Source: Trematomus loennbergii | Taxonomy: Eukaryota > Chordata > Actinopteri > Perciformes > Nototheniidae | Direction: 5' to 3' | DNA length: 64,000 bases | Assembly (NCBI GenBank): GCA_012861695.1 | Contig: JAAOOA010000033.1 | Location: forward strand, 22,439,434-22,503,433 | Shown: positions 1 to 10,717 of the stretch, in pieces | Layout: every line of letters begins with the position of its first letter | How positions within the stretch are numbered: position 1 is the first letter of the stretch | The notes under the pieces: generated by a model | What the model was told of the DNA's origin: nothing | The model's input: only the letters and a program-made list of their open reading frames with translations | The model's database searches: none | Made by a program: the position numbers and the translations under genes

Positions 1-2944
1 GCTGCTGATAAATAAAAGAGAACCTACATGGCGATGTCTTGCGTGTCTTGCTTATTTCTCCTGACACTTTATCTTTATGGTGACCTGTGTAGCATCCTAT
101 ACATCACATGTAAGTGATTATTCTGATACCATCATGACACCATGAAACTGGCGAAGCTTTATTTATAGTGTCCCACCCCATACATGTGGCTTTGAAAAAG
201 ATCATTCCATTGTATTTCAAAATGGCGTCCATCAACACAAACACTATTTAAATAAATGGTTAAGTTTGTAATTAACAGTGTTGTGAGTTCAATATTTTAA
301 TTAATTATAGTAAGGGAACATAGGAGTTCGTGAACTGAGTTCCTCTCAGGAGGATATATAATAAAGGTGTTAACTGCTGAGCCTATTTACTGTGCAATAC
401 TACAGACATGTTAGTGGTATTATTTCTTATCTAACTCTTTCCTATGGTCAGACAAATCAGAAGTCATTTAAACTTAATTTGAGATTTTGTTCTTTTTTTG
501 TTTCTCAATTGATTTTCCAGAATATGCACCACCTAGGCATAGACTTTATATCACAAATGAATGACATGTACTACAGTAATTGATTATATTGATATTGCCT
601 ACTCAGATATAAATGTGTATAAAATGAAATCAATTCAAAGTTTCTTGCTGCTTTTAATGCAATTCATGGCTGCAGGGCACACGTCCAAAATCCTTATTCT
701 ACAATCATTTAATCAAGACACTTGTGTATATTTTACTTTAATTTGTAATAAACAAAAAAATATGAATGGTTGTCATCATTGCTCAGTATTACTTAGCTAT
801 TTTAAAGTACTTAAAAACTATTATAAATATTGAAAAGTCATGACTGATGAAGTGCATTGTTCTGCTGACAGTATTTCTACTCAGTATTTCACCTGTATGG
901 TGCGGTCTGGGCGACAACACACAGTGAAGATGATCTGCTGCACGTACGTAGTTCTTCAGGTGTGTATGCTTAACATGTATGTATTTATCACAGTAAAGAT
1001 GGTATCCAAAAGCTTTTTTAAGAGCCTTCAACCTCATCCCATTGTCTTTAACACACATTCAACATAATAATATACTCATTAATATACAAATATACAGTAT
1101 GAGTACTGTTTTGATACTGACATTTTATCTTTGCACTAAGGTGTGTATGCACTATTGTAATTTTGTCTGTTGACTGGGGTAAATAAAAGAGAGAACCAAA
1201 AGTACAAAAGATCAGCTTTATTGTCAATTTACATGTGTTCAGATGCGTCATAAGAGCTGTGCGCGTGTCTTGCCCCCCAGCCTCAACAATGTCTGGCGCT
1301 GGCCCATCAAGCTGGGTCGCCGGTAAGGCAGTCCATTCCTCCCTGTACTCATCACCACGACGCTCACACAGGTTATGCAATACGCAACATGCTGCCACCT
1401 GGATTTTGATATTGTCCATGTTGCAGTCGTTTCGCTTCATCAAGCACCGCCATCTGCCCTTCAGTCTGCCAAAAGCGTTCTCCACCACCACTCGTGCTCG
1501 GCTTGTTTTGCGGTTGTACACATGTTGCTGGGGTGTGAGCCTTCCTTGGAAAGGTTTCATCAGCCATCTTTGCAGGGGGTAGGCTGAGTCACCAAGGATA
1601 TAGTAACCCACATCATGTCCACCAATATTCTTGTTACATGAGGAAGTAGACCACCTCTATCCACACAACTAACCAGTGATGACAAGCTGAACACTCTGCT
1701 ATCATGCATGCTCCCTGGTAAGCCAACAAAAACACTCCAAAAGAGGCCCTTACCATCCACAACACCCTGCAGGATGACCGAGTGCCAGCCTTTGCGGTTG
1801 AAATACTCGTTGTGGTATTCCTCTGGTCTCAGAATAGGGATGTGTGATCCATCTACTGCACCTACACACTGTGGCACACCCCATCTGCCCTCAAAATATA
1901 ACGCCATCTCCTCTAACTTCTCAGAGTTCGGCCATGGCATGAACTCAGGAAGGAGTAGGTCACAACAGCGGAACAGAACTCCTGCACACAGCAACACACC
2001 GTAGATCTGCCGACTCCAAACAAATGAGAGATGGTCCTGTACTCAGAGTTGGTCGCAAGTTTCCACAGTGCTATGGCGATTTTTTTAGGCGGTAGTTGGT
2101 GTTGCGTCTCCCCAACGTTGCTTCCAGGCGCATACAGAGCAGTTGAAAAGAGCACTTGGACATTCGGAAATCTTTGATCCACTGCACATTGGTGTACGTT
2201 GGCACCACCTTTTCCCACCAGGCCGACGTTCTATTGTTCACCCAGAGAAAGCGCGGGACACGACGCGTTCCATAGTATTCGCATATCTGGAACACATACA
2301 AAGACACAAATTAGCCCTACATAACTCCATAAATCCTACATTAGATAGTATTAATGTGATTTACTGAACGTACCATTGCTGTTCTTTGGGCGTGATAACG
2401 GTCATCTCCTCAGCTGTCCTACGACGAAACATGTCCATAGCGTGTGCTTGTCGCCGTCCAGTCCTTTTGTTAAGGCTTCTTAACCGCCTTCGCCTCCGAA
2501 TCAGCATTGCTATTGCATTTGAATGGTCGATCTGTATTTGTGGCTGAGTTATTGGCTTAAATAACTCAGTTACGAAGCTGTGTAACACGAGCACCAAAAC
2601 CACAACTTCAGTCAACTCCATAGCGTGTCTGACTGAGGTCGGAAGGTAAACAGAAGCATACAGCGGAAGCGGAAGTTTTTTTTCTTCTTCTCTCGGTTTT
2701 TTGGCGGATTGCAACTTTAAGGTGCATACCGCCACCTACTGTACTCGCCGTGAAGTTGTTTGCGGCCTGCCAGAAAACCAAAGCAGAAGAAGAAGTGACG
2801 TCAGCGGCTCATTTGCCTAATCCACCCCCAGGAACTCATTTTGGTGTGAACGCGATCTGCTTTAGTTCATCAGAACTAAAAGAACTCTCATGAACTAAAG
2901 TTCTCATGAACTACTGTGGGAAAAGTACTTGGTGTGAACGCGCC
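1..2944 (-). mobile_element. PIF/Harbinger DNA transposon, copy 1 (left end outside window)
   Basis: The right terminus (about 2820-2944) carries the same subterminal block as the element at 40049-44714 and ends in the inverted-repeat motif GGTGTGAACGCGCC. On the minus strand the copy then runs through a transposase relic, and 900-1060 matches 41070-41200 in reverse. Bases 1-30 match 41265-41295 in reverse, so the element continues left of base 1. Bases 30-900 have no counterpart in the other copy and show no convincing gene. The adjacent bases after the right terminus are TAC. The family is inferred from the transposase and termini. Confidence 0.8.
1048..2735 (-). pseudogene. HARBI1-like PIF/Harbinger transposase, frameshifted
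   Basis: Recognisable as a DDE_Tnp_4 (HARBI1-like) nuclease, the cut-and-paste enzyme of PIF/Harbinger elements. A first exon (about 2621-2371; start either at 2621 or upstream at 2735) is followed by an intron of about 80 bp and a second exon beginning ICEYYGTRRVPR near 2295. Catalytic-type motifs visible are VGAVDGSHIPI (first Asp), GDSAYPLQRW (second Asp) and VVENAFGRLKGRWRCL (Glu region). The domain is split over three frames. Frameshifts lie near 2085 (an A7 run in the coding strand), near 1960 and near 1600, so no intact enzyme can be made. The 3' part tails into AT-rich sequence shared with the second copy. A functional HARBI1 host gene is excluded by these breaks and by the adjacent transposon terminus. 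Confidence 0.85.
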
Positions 2945-2949
2945 TACTG

Positions 2950-3092
2950 GCGGCTCTTGACGAAAAGGGGGACCTCCCTCCTTAAGGGCAAGACACTTCA
3001 CCCGAATTTGCTCCTGTGGGTATTGTCCACAGTACATGTATGATACTAATGTGTACTTGTAAAGCGCCTTGATGACTTTGAGGTGTGAAGAT
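2950..3092 (+). repeat. Headless partial SINE copy
   Basis: This stretch repeats the body of the SINE that follows it: the text GGGCAAGACACTTCACC through the GTCCACAGTACATG segment and a GTAAAGCGCCTTGATG tail. It lacks the tRNA-like head. It abuts the Harbinger terminus on the left and a full SINE on the right. Confidence 0.6.
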
Positions 3093-3310
3093 GGGCGGTG
3101 TGGCGCAGTGGGCTGTGCCTTGATCATCAGATCAAGGGGGCGAAACCCACCGCCGCTGCGTCTGTAAAGCCGTTGTGTCCTTGGGCAAGACACTTCACCT
3201 GAATTTGCTCCTGTGGGTATTGTCCACAGTACATGACCGTTACATGTGTAATGTGTATCTGTAAAGCTCTTTGGGTCATGGAAAAAGCGCTATAAGGAAT
3301 TATTATTATT
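3093..3310 (+). repeat. tRNA-derived SINE
   Basis: The head carries a polymerase III A-box-like stretch (GTGTGGCGCAGTGGG) and a degenerate B-box-like stretch (GGGGGCGAAACCC). A body shared with the partial copy upstream follows. The tail ends GAAAAAGCGCTATAAGGAA then ATT repeats, as in LINE-mobilised fish SINEs. Related heads occur in reverse orientation near 41460-41605. Confidence 0.7.
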
Positions 3311-3745
3311 ATGTTCTTCTCCTGCCCATTAGTGTTTTCCTTTTGGCAGAAGTTTTTTGAGGATATCTCAAAAATACTCTCACTCACTGTGAAAGTCTGT
3401 CCCCATATTGCCATATTTGGGTGCCAAGATTACAATAGATACAACTCGGGGCAATTGGATATTCTGGCATTCACTTCGTTATTGACAAGACGACTTCTTC
3501 TTCTTCTTCACTGGAAATCCAAAAAAGCTCCTTCCAATGCTAAGTGGCGCAGCGATGTTATGTCTTTTCTAAAACTGGAGAAAATGTAATATTCCTTAAG
3601 AGGCAGAACCTCTATGTTTTACACTCAGTGGCAACCCTTCTTAACCTTCTTCCAATCTCTCGCATTTTTGTCTACTGATTGATGGACACCCCCCCCCCCC
3701 CTCTTTATTATGTATTTATATAATTTTTTTGTTTAGTTCTGTTAG
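3311..3745 (+). pseudogene. 3' end of a Tx1/L1-type LINE ORF2
   Basis: The reading frame begins CPLVFSFWQKFF and continues through AIFGCQDYNR, LLTRRLLLLLHWKSKK and DVMSFLKLEKM. This resembles the C-terminal end of Tx1/L1-like ORF2 proteins in fish, which typically finish with an ARRLILLNWK-like block and a WxxD(M)xxFLxLEK block. The frame breaks near 3589, but the next 100 bp still read like the same tail (RGRTSMFYTQW in another frame). No reverse transcriptase core is present. It is a 5'-truncated relic placed directly after the SINE tail. Confidence 0.65.
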
Positions 3746-3749
3746 TCGG

Positions 3750-5640
3750 TACATCACTCCCTTATATTTTGGCTATCTGGTCTGTTCTAGTTATGAAGTG
3801 AAAATCAACCATGTATTGCTTGTCAATTCATGCACAATAGTAGAGACTAAATGGTTACTAGTAGCTTTGAACTGTGGTCCCTGTCAATGTACCAATTGTC
3901 TTTTCTATGTGTCTTCAATCAAAATATATATATTAAAGAAAGAAGAACAAGGACCTCAAAATGATACTGAAGTACAGTACTTGAGTAAATGTACTTGACT
4001 ACACCACTGAAGGCAGTGATATGTAGTCTGAGAGGACGAGGAGTGACCTTGTCCGACCTTCTCCTTCACTTCTCCCTCTGTTCCTCTCTAACAGGCTGCC
4101 AGGAGGAGGAAGAGGCAGAGGCCCCTAGGAGCCCCCGCAGAGACCACTCCGTGAGGGAAGCCCCAGCTCGCATTTCCTTCAGCAGTTTGTGGATACATCT
4201 GAAATGGTTATTTGTTGTATGTTGATACGTTTTGACATGTTTTATTCCTTTTAGTTTGAACTGTATCAGTTGGTGCATTGTGGGAGATGATCACGGCCTG
4301 GATGTCTCACACACATATGCACGCATTTAGAATATATTTAGGTATTTAAAAACCTAGTGAGGTCAACATATAATGTCTTTATGACAGGGTAATGGTGTTA
4401 GAGGGACAAACTAGTATAATAGTACAATATCAGAATATTAACCCGAGTTAAAACGTGTATTAGAAAATTCTACACAACTTCCGCCACTAGAGGTCAGGAG
4501 AGCACAACACGATAACATAGTATGTCATAAAAAAGCAGTAAAACAGTATATAATTAAAAAGCCATAAAATAGAATGTCATACAAATATTTTCTAGTATGT
4601 CATAACAATGTTACAGTACTGTCTGTCTTAAATAATTGATAAAATAGTTAATAGTATCATAGTATAGCATCTCAAAAAATAATTGATAATATAGTATGTC
4701 ATAAATAATAAATAATGTCACAAAAAGTCATAATGTGGTAACTCATAGAAAATGTATTTTGTAGTATGTCATTAAAAAACGTATTGACAACAAAGTAGGC
4801 TCTTAAAAAGTCAAAGTATATTATGCGATACAAAAAAATAAAATGTAATATGTCTTTAAATAGTCATAGTGTAGGCTGTCATTAAAAATAATTGATAATA
4901 TAGCACGTGATAAAAACTCATAGTATAGTAGATCACAAAAAAGGCCATTGTGACAGCCCCTGCCTCACCTCTGATATCAGGAATGCTTTTGCCTGTTCCT
5001 ATTTTCCGTTTGTCCCTGAAGGCATCATAGGAGCTGCCTGGTCCGGAGTCTCAGAGTCAGAGCTCCTCTCTCTCTCCTGGATCATCATCCTGCCCTTTGG
5101 TGTTACTGATGGACAGACTGATAATATGTGGCTTTTTCTTTACAATAAATACACCTTTATTCAACAGCATCCATTCTGTGTCTTCCTGTTTTTGTCATGG
5201 CTGAGAATACAAAAGTCATCATATTATATTTCATAAGGGACAGAAGCACTATCTTTCATGTTATAAAAAGTGACCACAAATGATACAAAATGTGAAAATA
5301 CATTGTCTTGAAGTCTGATTGGTGCACTAATCCTCATACTGAAGATATTACTGTAGATTTGGTTTAATATGCTCAGACTGTAAGTCAAAGTCAACTTTAT
5401 TGCCAATCTTTCAATTTGTGTGTAGACAGAGAGATCGAAATACCGTTTCCCACAATCCCGAATACAAGTCATACGTCTGTGAGATTTCTGCCTCCACCTC
5501 AGTAATAAGTTGTGCTGGTAAAAATCGCAAAATCATTTCTAAAATAATTCATCAGCAGCTTAGCAGAAACAGTTCCACTGCTACGAGGAATGGACTGGGA
5601 CTGAAAAATGGCCCTGAACTCTGACCACAACAATGACAGT
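3750..5640. other. Non-coding stretch with degenerate AT-rich repeat
   Basis: No supported gene. From about 4430 to 4930 a loose motif resembling ATAGTATGTCATAAAA recurs many times at irregular spacing, alternating with CATAAAAA and AATTGATAATATAG segments. It looks like a decayed AT-rich minisatellite. A short ACTTGAGTAAATGTACTTGACTACACCACTG piece near 3970-4010 is a fragment of the repeat seen complete at 35430-35877. Confidence 0.5.
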
Positions 5641-5666
5641 TTCAAATGCAATGTGACCACTGTCAA

Positions 5667-5694
5667 TTAATAATAATAATAATAATAATAATAA
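5667..5694. repeat. (AAT)n microsatellite
   Basis: About nine uninterrupted TAA/AAT units. Confidence 0.9.
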
Positions 5695-6415
5695 GTCATT
5701 CTGTGTGTGCATGATGAGTAGTAAAAGTCACCTCTGGGTAAGTGAAACACTTCTGCAGACTTTATCTGTTTGTCCTTCCACTGTTCATTTGACAACACAT
5801 TGATTATAAAGTGACTTATAATGTTGCTTTAGCAAAACACGCAGTAGCTTGACACAGCTAGGCTAACAACTATTCTGGTTAGCCCTAAACAATAGCTTAT
5901 CTTACATCTCTCAAATGACATTATTAGTTATTGAACCGTGGGATGCAAAAAGCAGCAGAATGCTACATGCAGTTAAACTGCTGGTGCCTTAACAATGGAG
6001 GACATGTCATTCCATGTGTGCATAAATAGTAGTTTCGGTCAAAGTCACCTCTGGGTACCGCACCTGCAACTTGTATCTGTTTGTTATTCCACTGTTCATT
6101 TCACAACACAAAGACTGGAGAACCAGCCACAGAATACCAATTGAGCTAGGGAAGTGATTTGTTTGCTGGTTTGGGAAAGCCTCGCTCCTACTTGGAGAAG
6201 GATGAATGGACATACAGTGTGCCCACAGGGACAACCAGAGACAACATACCAGGCCAGTCAGCTTGGCTCAGCTCTTTCCTTTTGCTTTTTGCAACTTCCT
6301 TTGCCTTGTTCTCCCTTCCTCAGTACGTTTTACCACCGTTGCTACAATGTGTGCAAGCTGCTCTCTGGTAACAGTGGCAGTAAAAAAGTTGGCTAGATGA
6401 TGCTTGCTCATAAGC

Positions 6416-6665
6416 AGGGGCGGCCTGGCCATCGGGACGTTCGGGACGAATCCCGATGGGCCGGTACTGAAGTGGTGCTGTTTTTTACAGGTTTACAGTC
6501 ATGTCAATTTTTTAAGTCAACGGGGCCATATTATGCTCATTTTCAGGTTGATATTAGTATTTTGTGCCTCTACTGTGACATGTCTCCATGCTTGAATGTT
6601 CAAAAGCTCTTTATTGTTCTCATACTGCAACACCTCTTTTCACCCTCTGTCTGAAACCAGAGCCC
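6416..6665 (+). repeat. Dispersed fish repeat fragments
   Basis: Starts with CAGGGGCGGCCTGGCCATC, a hAT-like terminus. The part 6525-6660 (GGCCATATTATGCTCATTTT onward to GTCTGAAACCAGAGCCCA) is repeated in reverse at about 28262-28405 inside a glb1l2 intron. No coding capacity. Confidence 0.5.
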
Positions 6666-7800
6666 AGCATAAACAAAGGAGTCCAAACTCATTACTCAGT
6701 ACAGTACAAATATAGAAGCCTACAGTACTTCAGACAATCACTTACTGTATAGAGAAGGTGTAAAGAGAGATTGTAAACTACTTTTAGAAAGCAGTGTATA
6801 CATCTTAGCTTTGTCACAGTGCTGCACATGAGTGACGGCTTCAGAGGGGCTTATTTCACTTCATAATCTGTTGCCTGACGTGCACATCTTACATGAAACA
6901 TTGTTTGTTTCTTGCCGTTATTCAGTGCATTACAGGGTCTATTAATGTGCACACAACCGTGGTTTTCTTTCAATTTTTACATTAAGGAACTTGGATTTTA
7001 ATCAAATCTTCCAAATGCGGGGGTGTCACATCATGCACAGCAATTATTTAGTAAAGGTTAGGCTTACATTTGCTGGATTACCCTCAGTAGCTTAGCATTT
7101 TTTTAAATGTCAAACCTTTCAAAAACAGGGAAAAGGAGCAATTAATCGATCAATTGTGGTGATCTCTCAAAGTCCACAAAATGTCACAGCGTCCCTCGTT
7201 TTAAAGGTGATTTTGTGATTTTTTAAGTCAGTGGCTTGGTAATTTTCCATCTCTTTCTCTTTTTTAGTCGCATACAAAGTGTGCACAGCTGATCAATTAT
7301 ACCTATCTTTCTCCTCATCCTCTATGGTTAATTTGAGGCTTTTGAGGGCAATATGTTCTGGTGTGTGGGTGATTTTATGTGTGGGCATTGTGCTTAGCTT
7401 GGCACCAAATTTTGAAATGTTTTCCGTAGTAGAAAAGGGCCACATGATCAGCGCCTGCCCGGAGAAGGTTGGAGCAAAGTGACGTGCTGCTGTGGCTGTG
7501 GGGGGGGGGGTCCAGCCCCTCCGGTCCTGGTTCCTTAGGACCCGGAGGTTCCTTAGGACCCGGAGGTTCCGGTGCCCCACCTGGCTCCACTTCCTACTGT
7601 TCCAGACTTTCAGGTGGTCACAACCTTCCCTTGTGTCCTGACAGCATGATGCAGAAAGAGAGTGACAGGTAGAAGGAGGGAAAAATAAGGGAAATAAAAG
7701 GAAATTACAAGATCCTGTCCTAGACTCTGGAAGCCCGGAGAATTAGAGAGGTGGCGTCTGTCATTCATCCTGACCAGACCTACTATGTACCCAGCAGGCT

Positions 7801-7867
7801 CAATGGGGACAATGTAAACTTAATTAGGATATTTTGGACCGAATTAAGTTTACATTGTCCCCCATTG
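7801..7867. repeat. Long perfect-stem palindrome
   Basis: Arm CAATGGGGACAATGTAAACT... (7801-7825) is the reverse complement of 7842-7867 except for one extra C, with a 16-bp loop. It can form a hairpin stem of about 24 bp. Confidence 0.8.
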
Positions 7868-7884
7868 TTTACATTGATATAAGA

Positions 7885-7923
7885 CTATACTATATAGCCA
7901 ATGAACTTGGCTATATAGTATAG
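7885..7923. repeat. Second palindrome, 16-bp perfect arms
   Basis: CTATACTATATAGCCA (7885-7900) and its exact reverse complement (7908-7923) with a 7-bp loop, 18 bp after the previous palindrome. Confidence 0.85.
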
Positions 7924-7940
7924 GCACATTTGAGCTGCTT

Positions 7941-8237
7941 TTGGGTTCAAACCAGATTTTAAAGCTAAGATCCGGGTTCTTGATAGTAATATTAAGTGTT
8001 CTGAAAAGAATTAGTGCTTCTTTTAGCATTGAAAGGTGGTTGAGGCAGGGATGCTCTCTCTTTGGCATGTTATATTCTCTAGTCATCGAGCCTCTGATCG
8101 ACAAACTCAGAAAAAATGTAATGGTGTATCTTTTCCTCCAGGCAGTATGTCTTACATGTTTGGTTTATGCAGATGAATTTGATTGTTTGGTAGAGACATC
8201 AAACATGATACTCAAACTGAAAAATAATTTGGTTTAA
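7941..8237 (+). pseudogene. Reverse transcriptase fragment of an L1/Tx1-type LINE
   Basis: A 98-codon open frame contains RWLRQGCSLFGMLYSLVIEP followed by LTCLVYADEFDCLV. This matches the RQGCPLS...L..A.EPL and YADD blocks of L1/Tx1-type reverse transcriptases, with the YADD motif decayed to YADE. The sequence between the blocks is shorter than usual. Bases 8240-8700 continue as LINE-like debris without a usable frame. It is a fragment; no upstream endonuclease is seen. Confidence 0.65.
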
Positions 8238-9077
8238 TCTCTTCTGCTAGCCCTAACCCTAACCCGGCTGAATTTAATTTGTACATGGGGCCTGGATCAC
8301 AGTCAGAACCAAACCAGAAACCATACCATACAGAACTAGGTGTCTGAGGAGTGCTGTCCTAAAGAGGTTTTTCAGCTATTTTCTGGCAAATTAAACAAAA
8401 ACCCTTGTCCAAATTGTCAGATGGTTGTAACTATCTGACAACCAAGCATTTTGCTTTCCAGATTAAAGTGTGTCAATGTAAGTGCCGACTTTCCTGCCTG
8501 TCAGAACATCTCTTCCTCAGTCCCGGGTGCTTTCCATGTACAAAAGTTAACCGGACGATTAATGAATTTGATTGACGCATCACTAACTTAAAAGCACAGC
8601 TCTAAACCATTGCCATCTATCACCACATCACCTTCAGATGGAGTTCATAGAACTTTAATGCAACAGTAGCCAAAAGTAAAGTTCTAGGATGCTGCAATCA
8701 AGGACTTTCACCGTCTCTCCCCTAACTCTGATGCCACAGCTCCGAGCTCAAACTGCCTGTGCCCTGTCCATGTTTGGAAGCCCCTACCTGTGAAAACAGA
8801 TGTTTACAATGATACATCTGAAGACCAAGCACAGAAAACCATCAGGGATGATTGCTACAGTACAAGACCTCAGGCAAGTTCAAAGCAACATCTCAGGAAA
8901 ACAGCATTTTACCTGCAGAGAACTAATAGGTTAGCATATATAAAAACCTTCAGGAATATACAATGGCAGGGAAATTCTAGATGGCTTCATCCGAAAATTC
9001 AAATGGGTGTTTGTCAATGCTTACATGACTGATTTCACGTTTGTTTCGATGCTTTAATGTAATGTTGTAAGTAAATC

Positions 9078-10340
9078 TATGAAGGTGGATATGGTGCAAA
9101 ATGCGAGAGCGTGTAAAACCTGATGTGAGCACTTGCAGAAAAGAAATCTGAGCTTGTGTGCAATACATTTACACTTGTATAAAATATCCACGTATCTGTG
9201 AACCAAATTTGAAGTCACAGAAGAAAAAAAAAGTTTTGTAGCTTGTAGGAAAAAAATGAACTTAGTGATGAAATGTTCACTTGCAGAAAAATATATATTT
9301 TTTAAATATATTTTCCATTACAACTGCAACTTGGTTATTACAACCTCTCAAATGAGTCATTACAACTTCATGAATCTGCTCTGTGGCAGTATAAATCGAC
9401 GATTGTGCTGCCTTGACTTTTGCTACACTTCTTGCGATGAATGTGTCGCAAAAGTAATTTTCACCTGTAGATGTGGGGGAGGAGGGAGGGGCTTGGAGCG
9501 AAGGGGCGGAGCTATCAGAACGACTAAGCCGTTTGTTCTACAGTATTATCCCACTTAACGCTTAACACTTGTCTATTTCGTTTTAACCTTCATATATACA
9601 GTCTATGGTTGTAACTTGCAGGACGATTAGCATCGTTAGCACAGATGTAGCTACCACTCGCTTACACGCGAACCCAAGCCTTAACATTCATTACGTAGCT
9701 GATTAAAATGATAAACACATAAATAAGTACTCAAATTTTACTTACCGCAAAACCGCATTCATGCACCGTCTGTTTTAACCGCAGGCGAGTCACAATAGTC
9801 CGATATAAGCATGAAGACACGGATCGTTAGCCCCGCAGTCATCCGGTTCGACCTGACTATGGCTGTGACTGTGTGACTGACCCGAGCCTCGTCGTTCTGA
9901 TAGCTCCGCCCCTTCGCTCCAACCCCCCTCCCTCCCCCCCCCACATCTACAGGTGAAAATGACTTTTGCGACACATTCATCGAAAGAAGTGTAGCAAAAG
10001 TCAAGGCCGTAGATTCGTCGATTTATACTGCCACAGAGCAGATTCGTGAAGTTGTAATGACTGATTTGAGAGGTTGTAATAACCAAGTTGCAGTTGTAAT
10101 GGAAAATATATTTAAAAAATATATTTTTTTCTGCAAGTGAGCATTTCATCACTAAGTTCATTTTTTTTCTACAAGCTACAAAACTTTTGTTTCTTCTTCT
10201 GTGACTTCAAATTTGGTTCACAGATACGTGGATATTTTATACAAGTGTAAATGTATGCACACAAGCTCAGATTTTTTTTCTGCAAGTACTCACATCAGGT
10301 TTTACACGCTCTCGCATTTTGCACCATATCTACCTTCATA
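9078..10340. mobile_element. Foldback-type element with about 445-bp inverted arms
   Basis: The left arm (9078-about 9523) and right arm (about 9895-10340) are close reverse complements, from TATGAAGG...CCTTCATA at the tips to the GGGGCGGAGCTATCAGAACG block at the inner ends. A unique-looking spacer of about 370 bp separates them. AATC directly flanks both outer tips (9074-9077 and 10341-10344), consistent with a 4-bp target duplication. No transposase is encoded. Antisense-mirrored ORFs in the two arms are simply the same sequence read twice. The superfamily is not identified. Confidence 0.8.
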
Positions 10341-10531
10341 AATCAGCCTCTTTTCACTTTTTTAATTAGTCTGGGCTCTCATAACTCAAACTTTGGGCCA
10401 GGCTGTCAGAAATGTGGGCTTCACCTGATTTATATGACACTGTTTGTATTTGTGTAGTGCCGTTGGCTTTGCCGATTTTAATTGGCTTAATGGGCTGAGA
10501 CAAGATCAGCTATCATGGTGGGCAGGTTCAC

Positions 10532-10717
10532 TGAAAAAAATGAAACGTTGACTTAAATTAAATGTGTTATGTCAACACATTTCACATAACTGTTTTAGGT
10601 TAAGTTGAACCTATTTAAACCCATTATAATTGCTTTCAACTAACCTAATACAGTTATGTGAAATCTGTTGACATAATACATTTAATTAAAGTGAATGTTT
10701 CAGTTTTTCCGTGTAGG
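10532..10717. mobile_element. Hairpin MITE, copy 1
   Basis: CACTGAAAAAAATGAAACGT at one end pairs with the inverted end AATGTTTCAGTTTTTCCGTG. Inside, TATGTCAACACATTTCACAT pairs with ATGTGAAATCTGTTGACATA, so nearly the whole element folds into one hairpin. Related copies are at 22160-22367 and 35055-35185. Confidence 0.75.

Noticed and set aside
8250..8266. Interstitial telomeric repeat (CCCTAACCCTAACCC)
   Set aside because: Only about two units, within LINE debris; too short to be meaningful.
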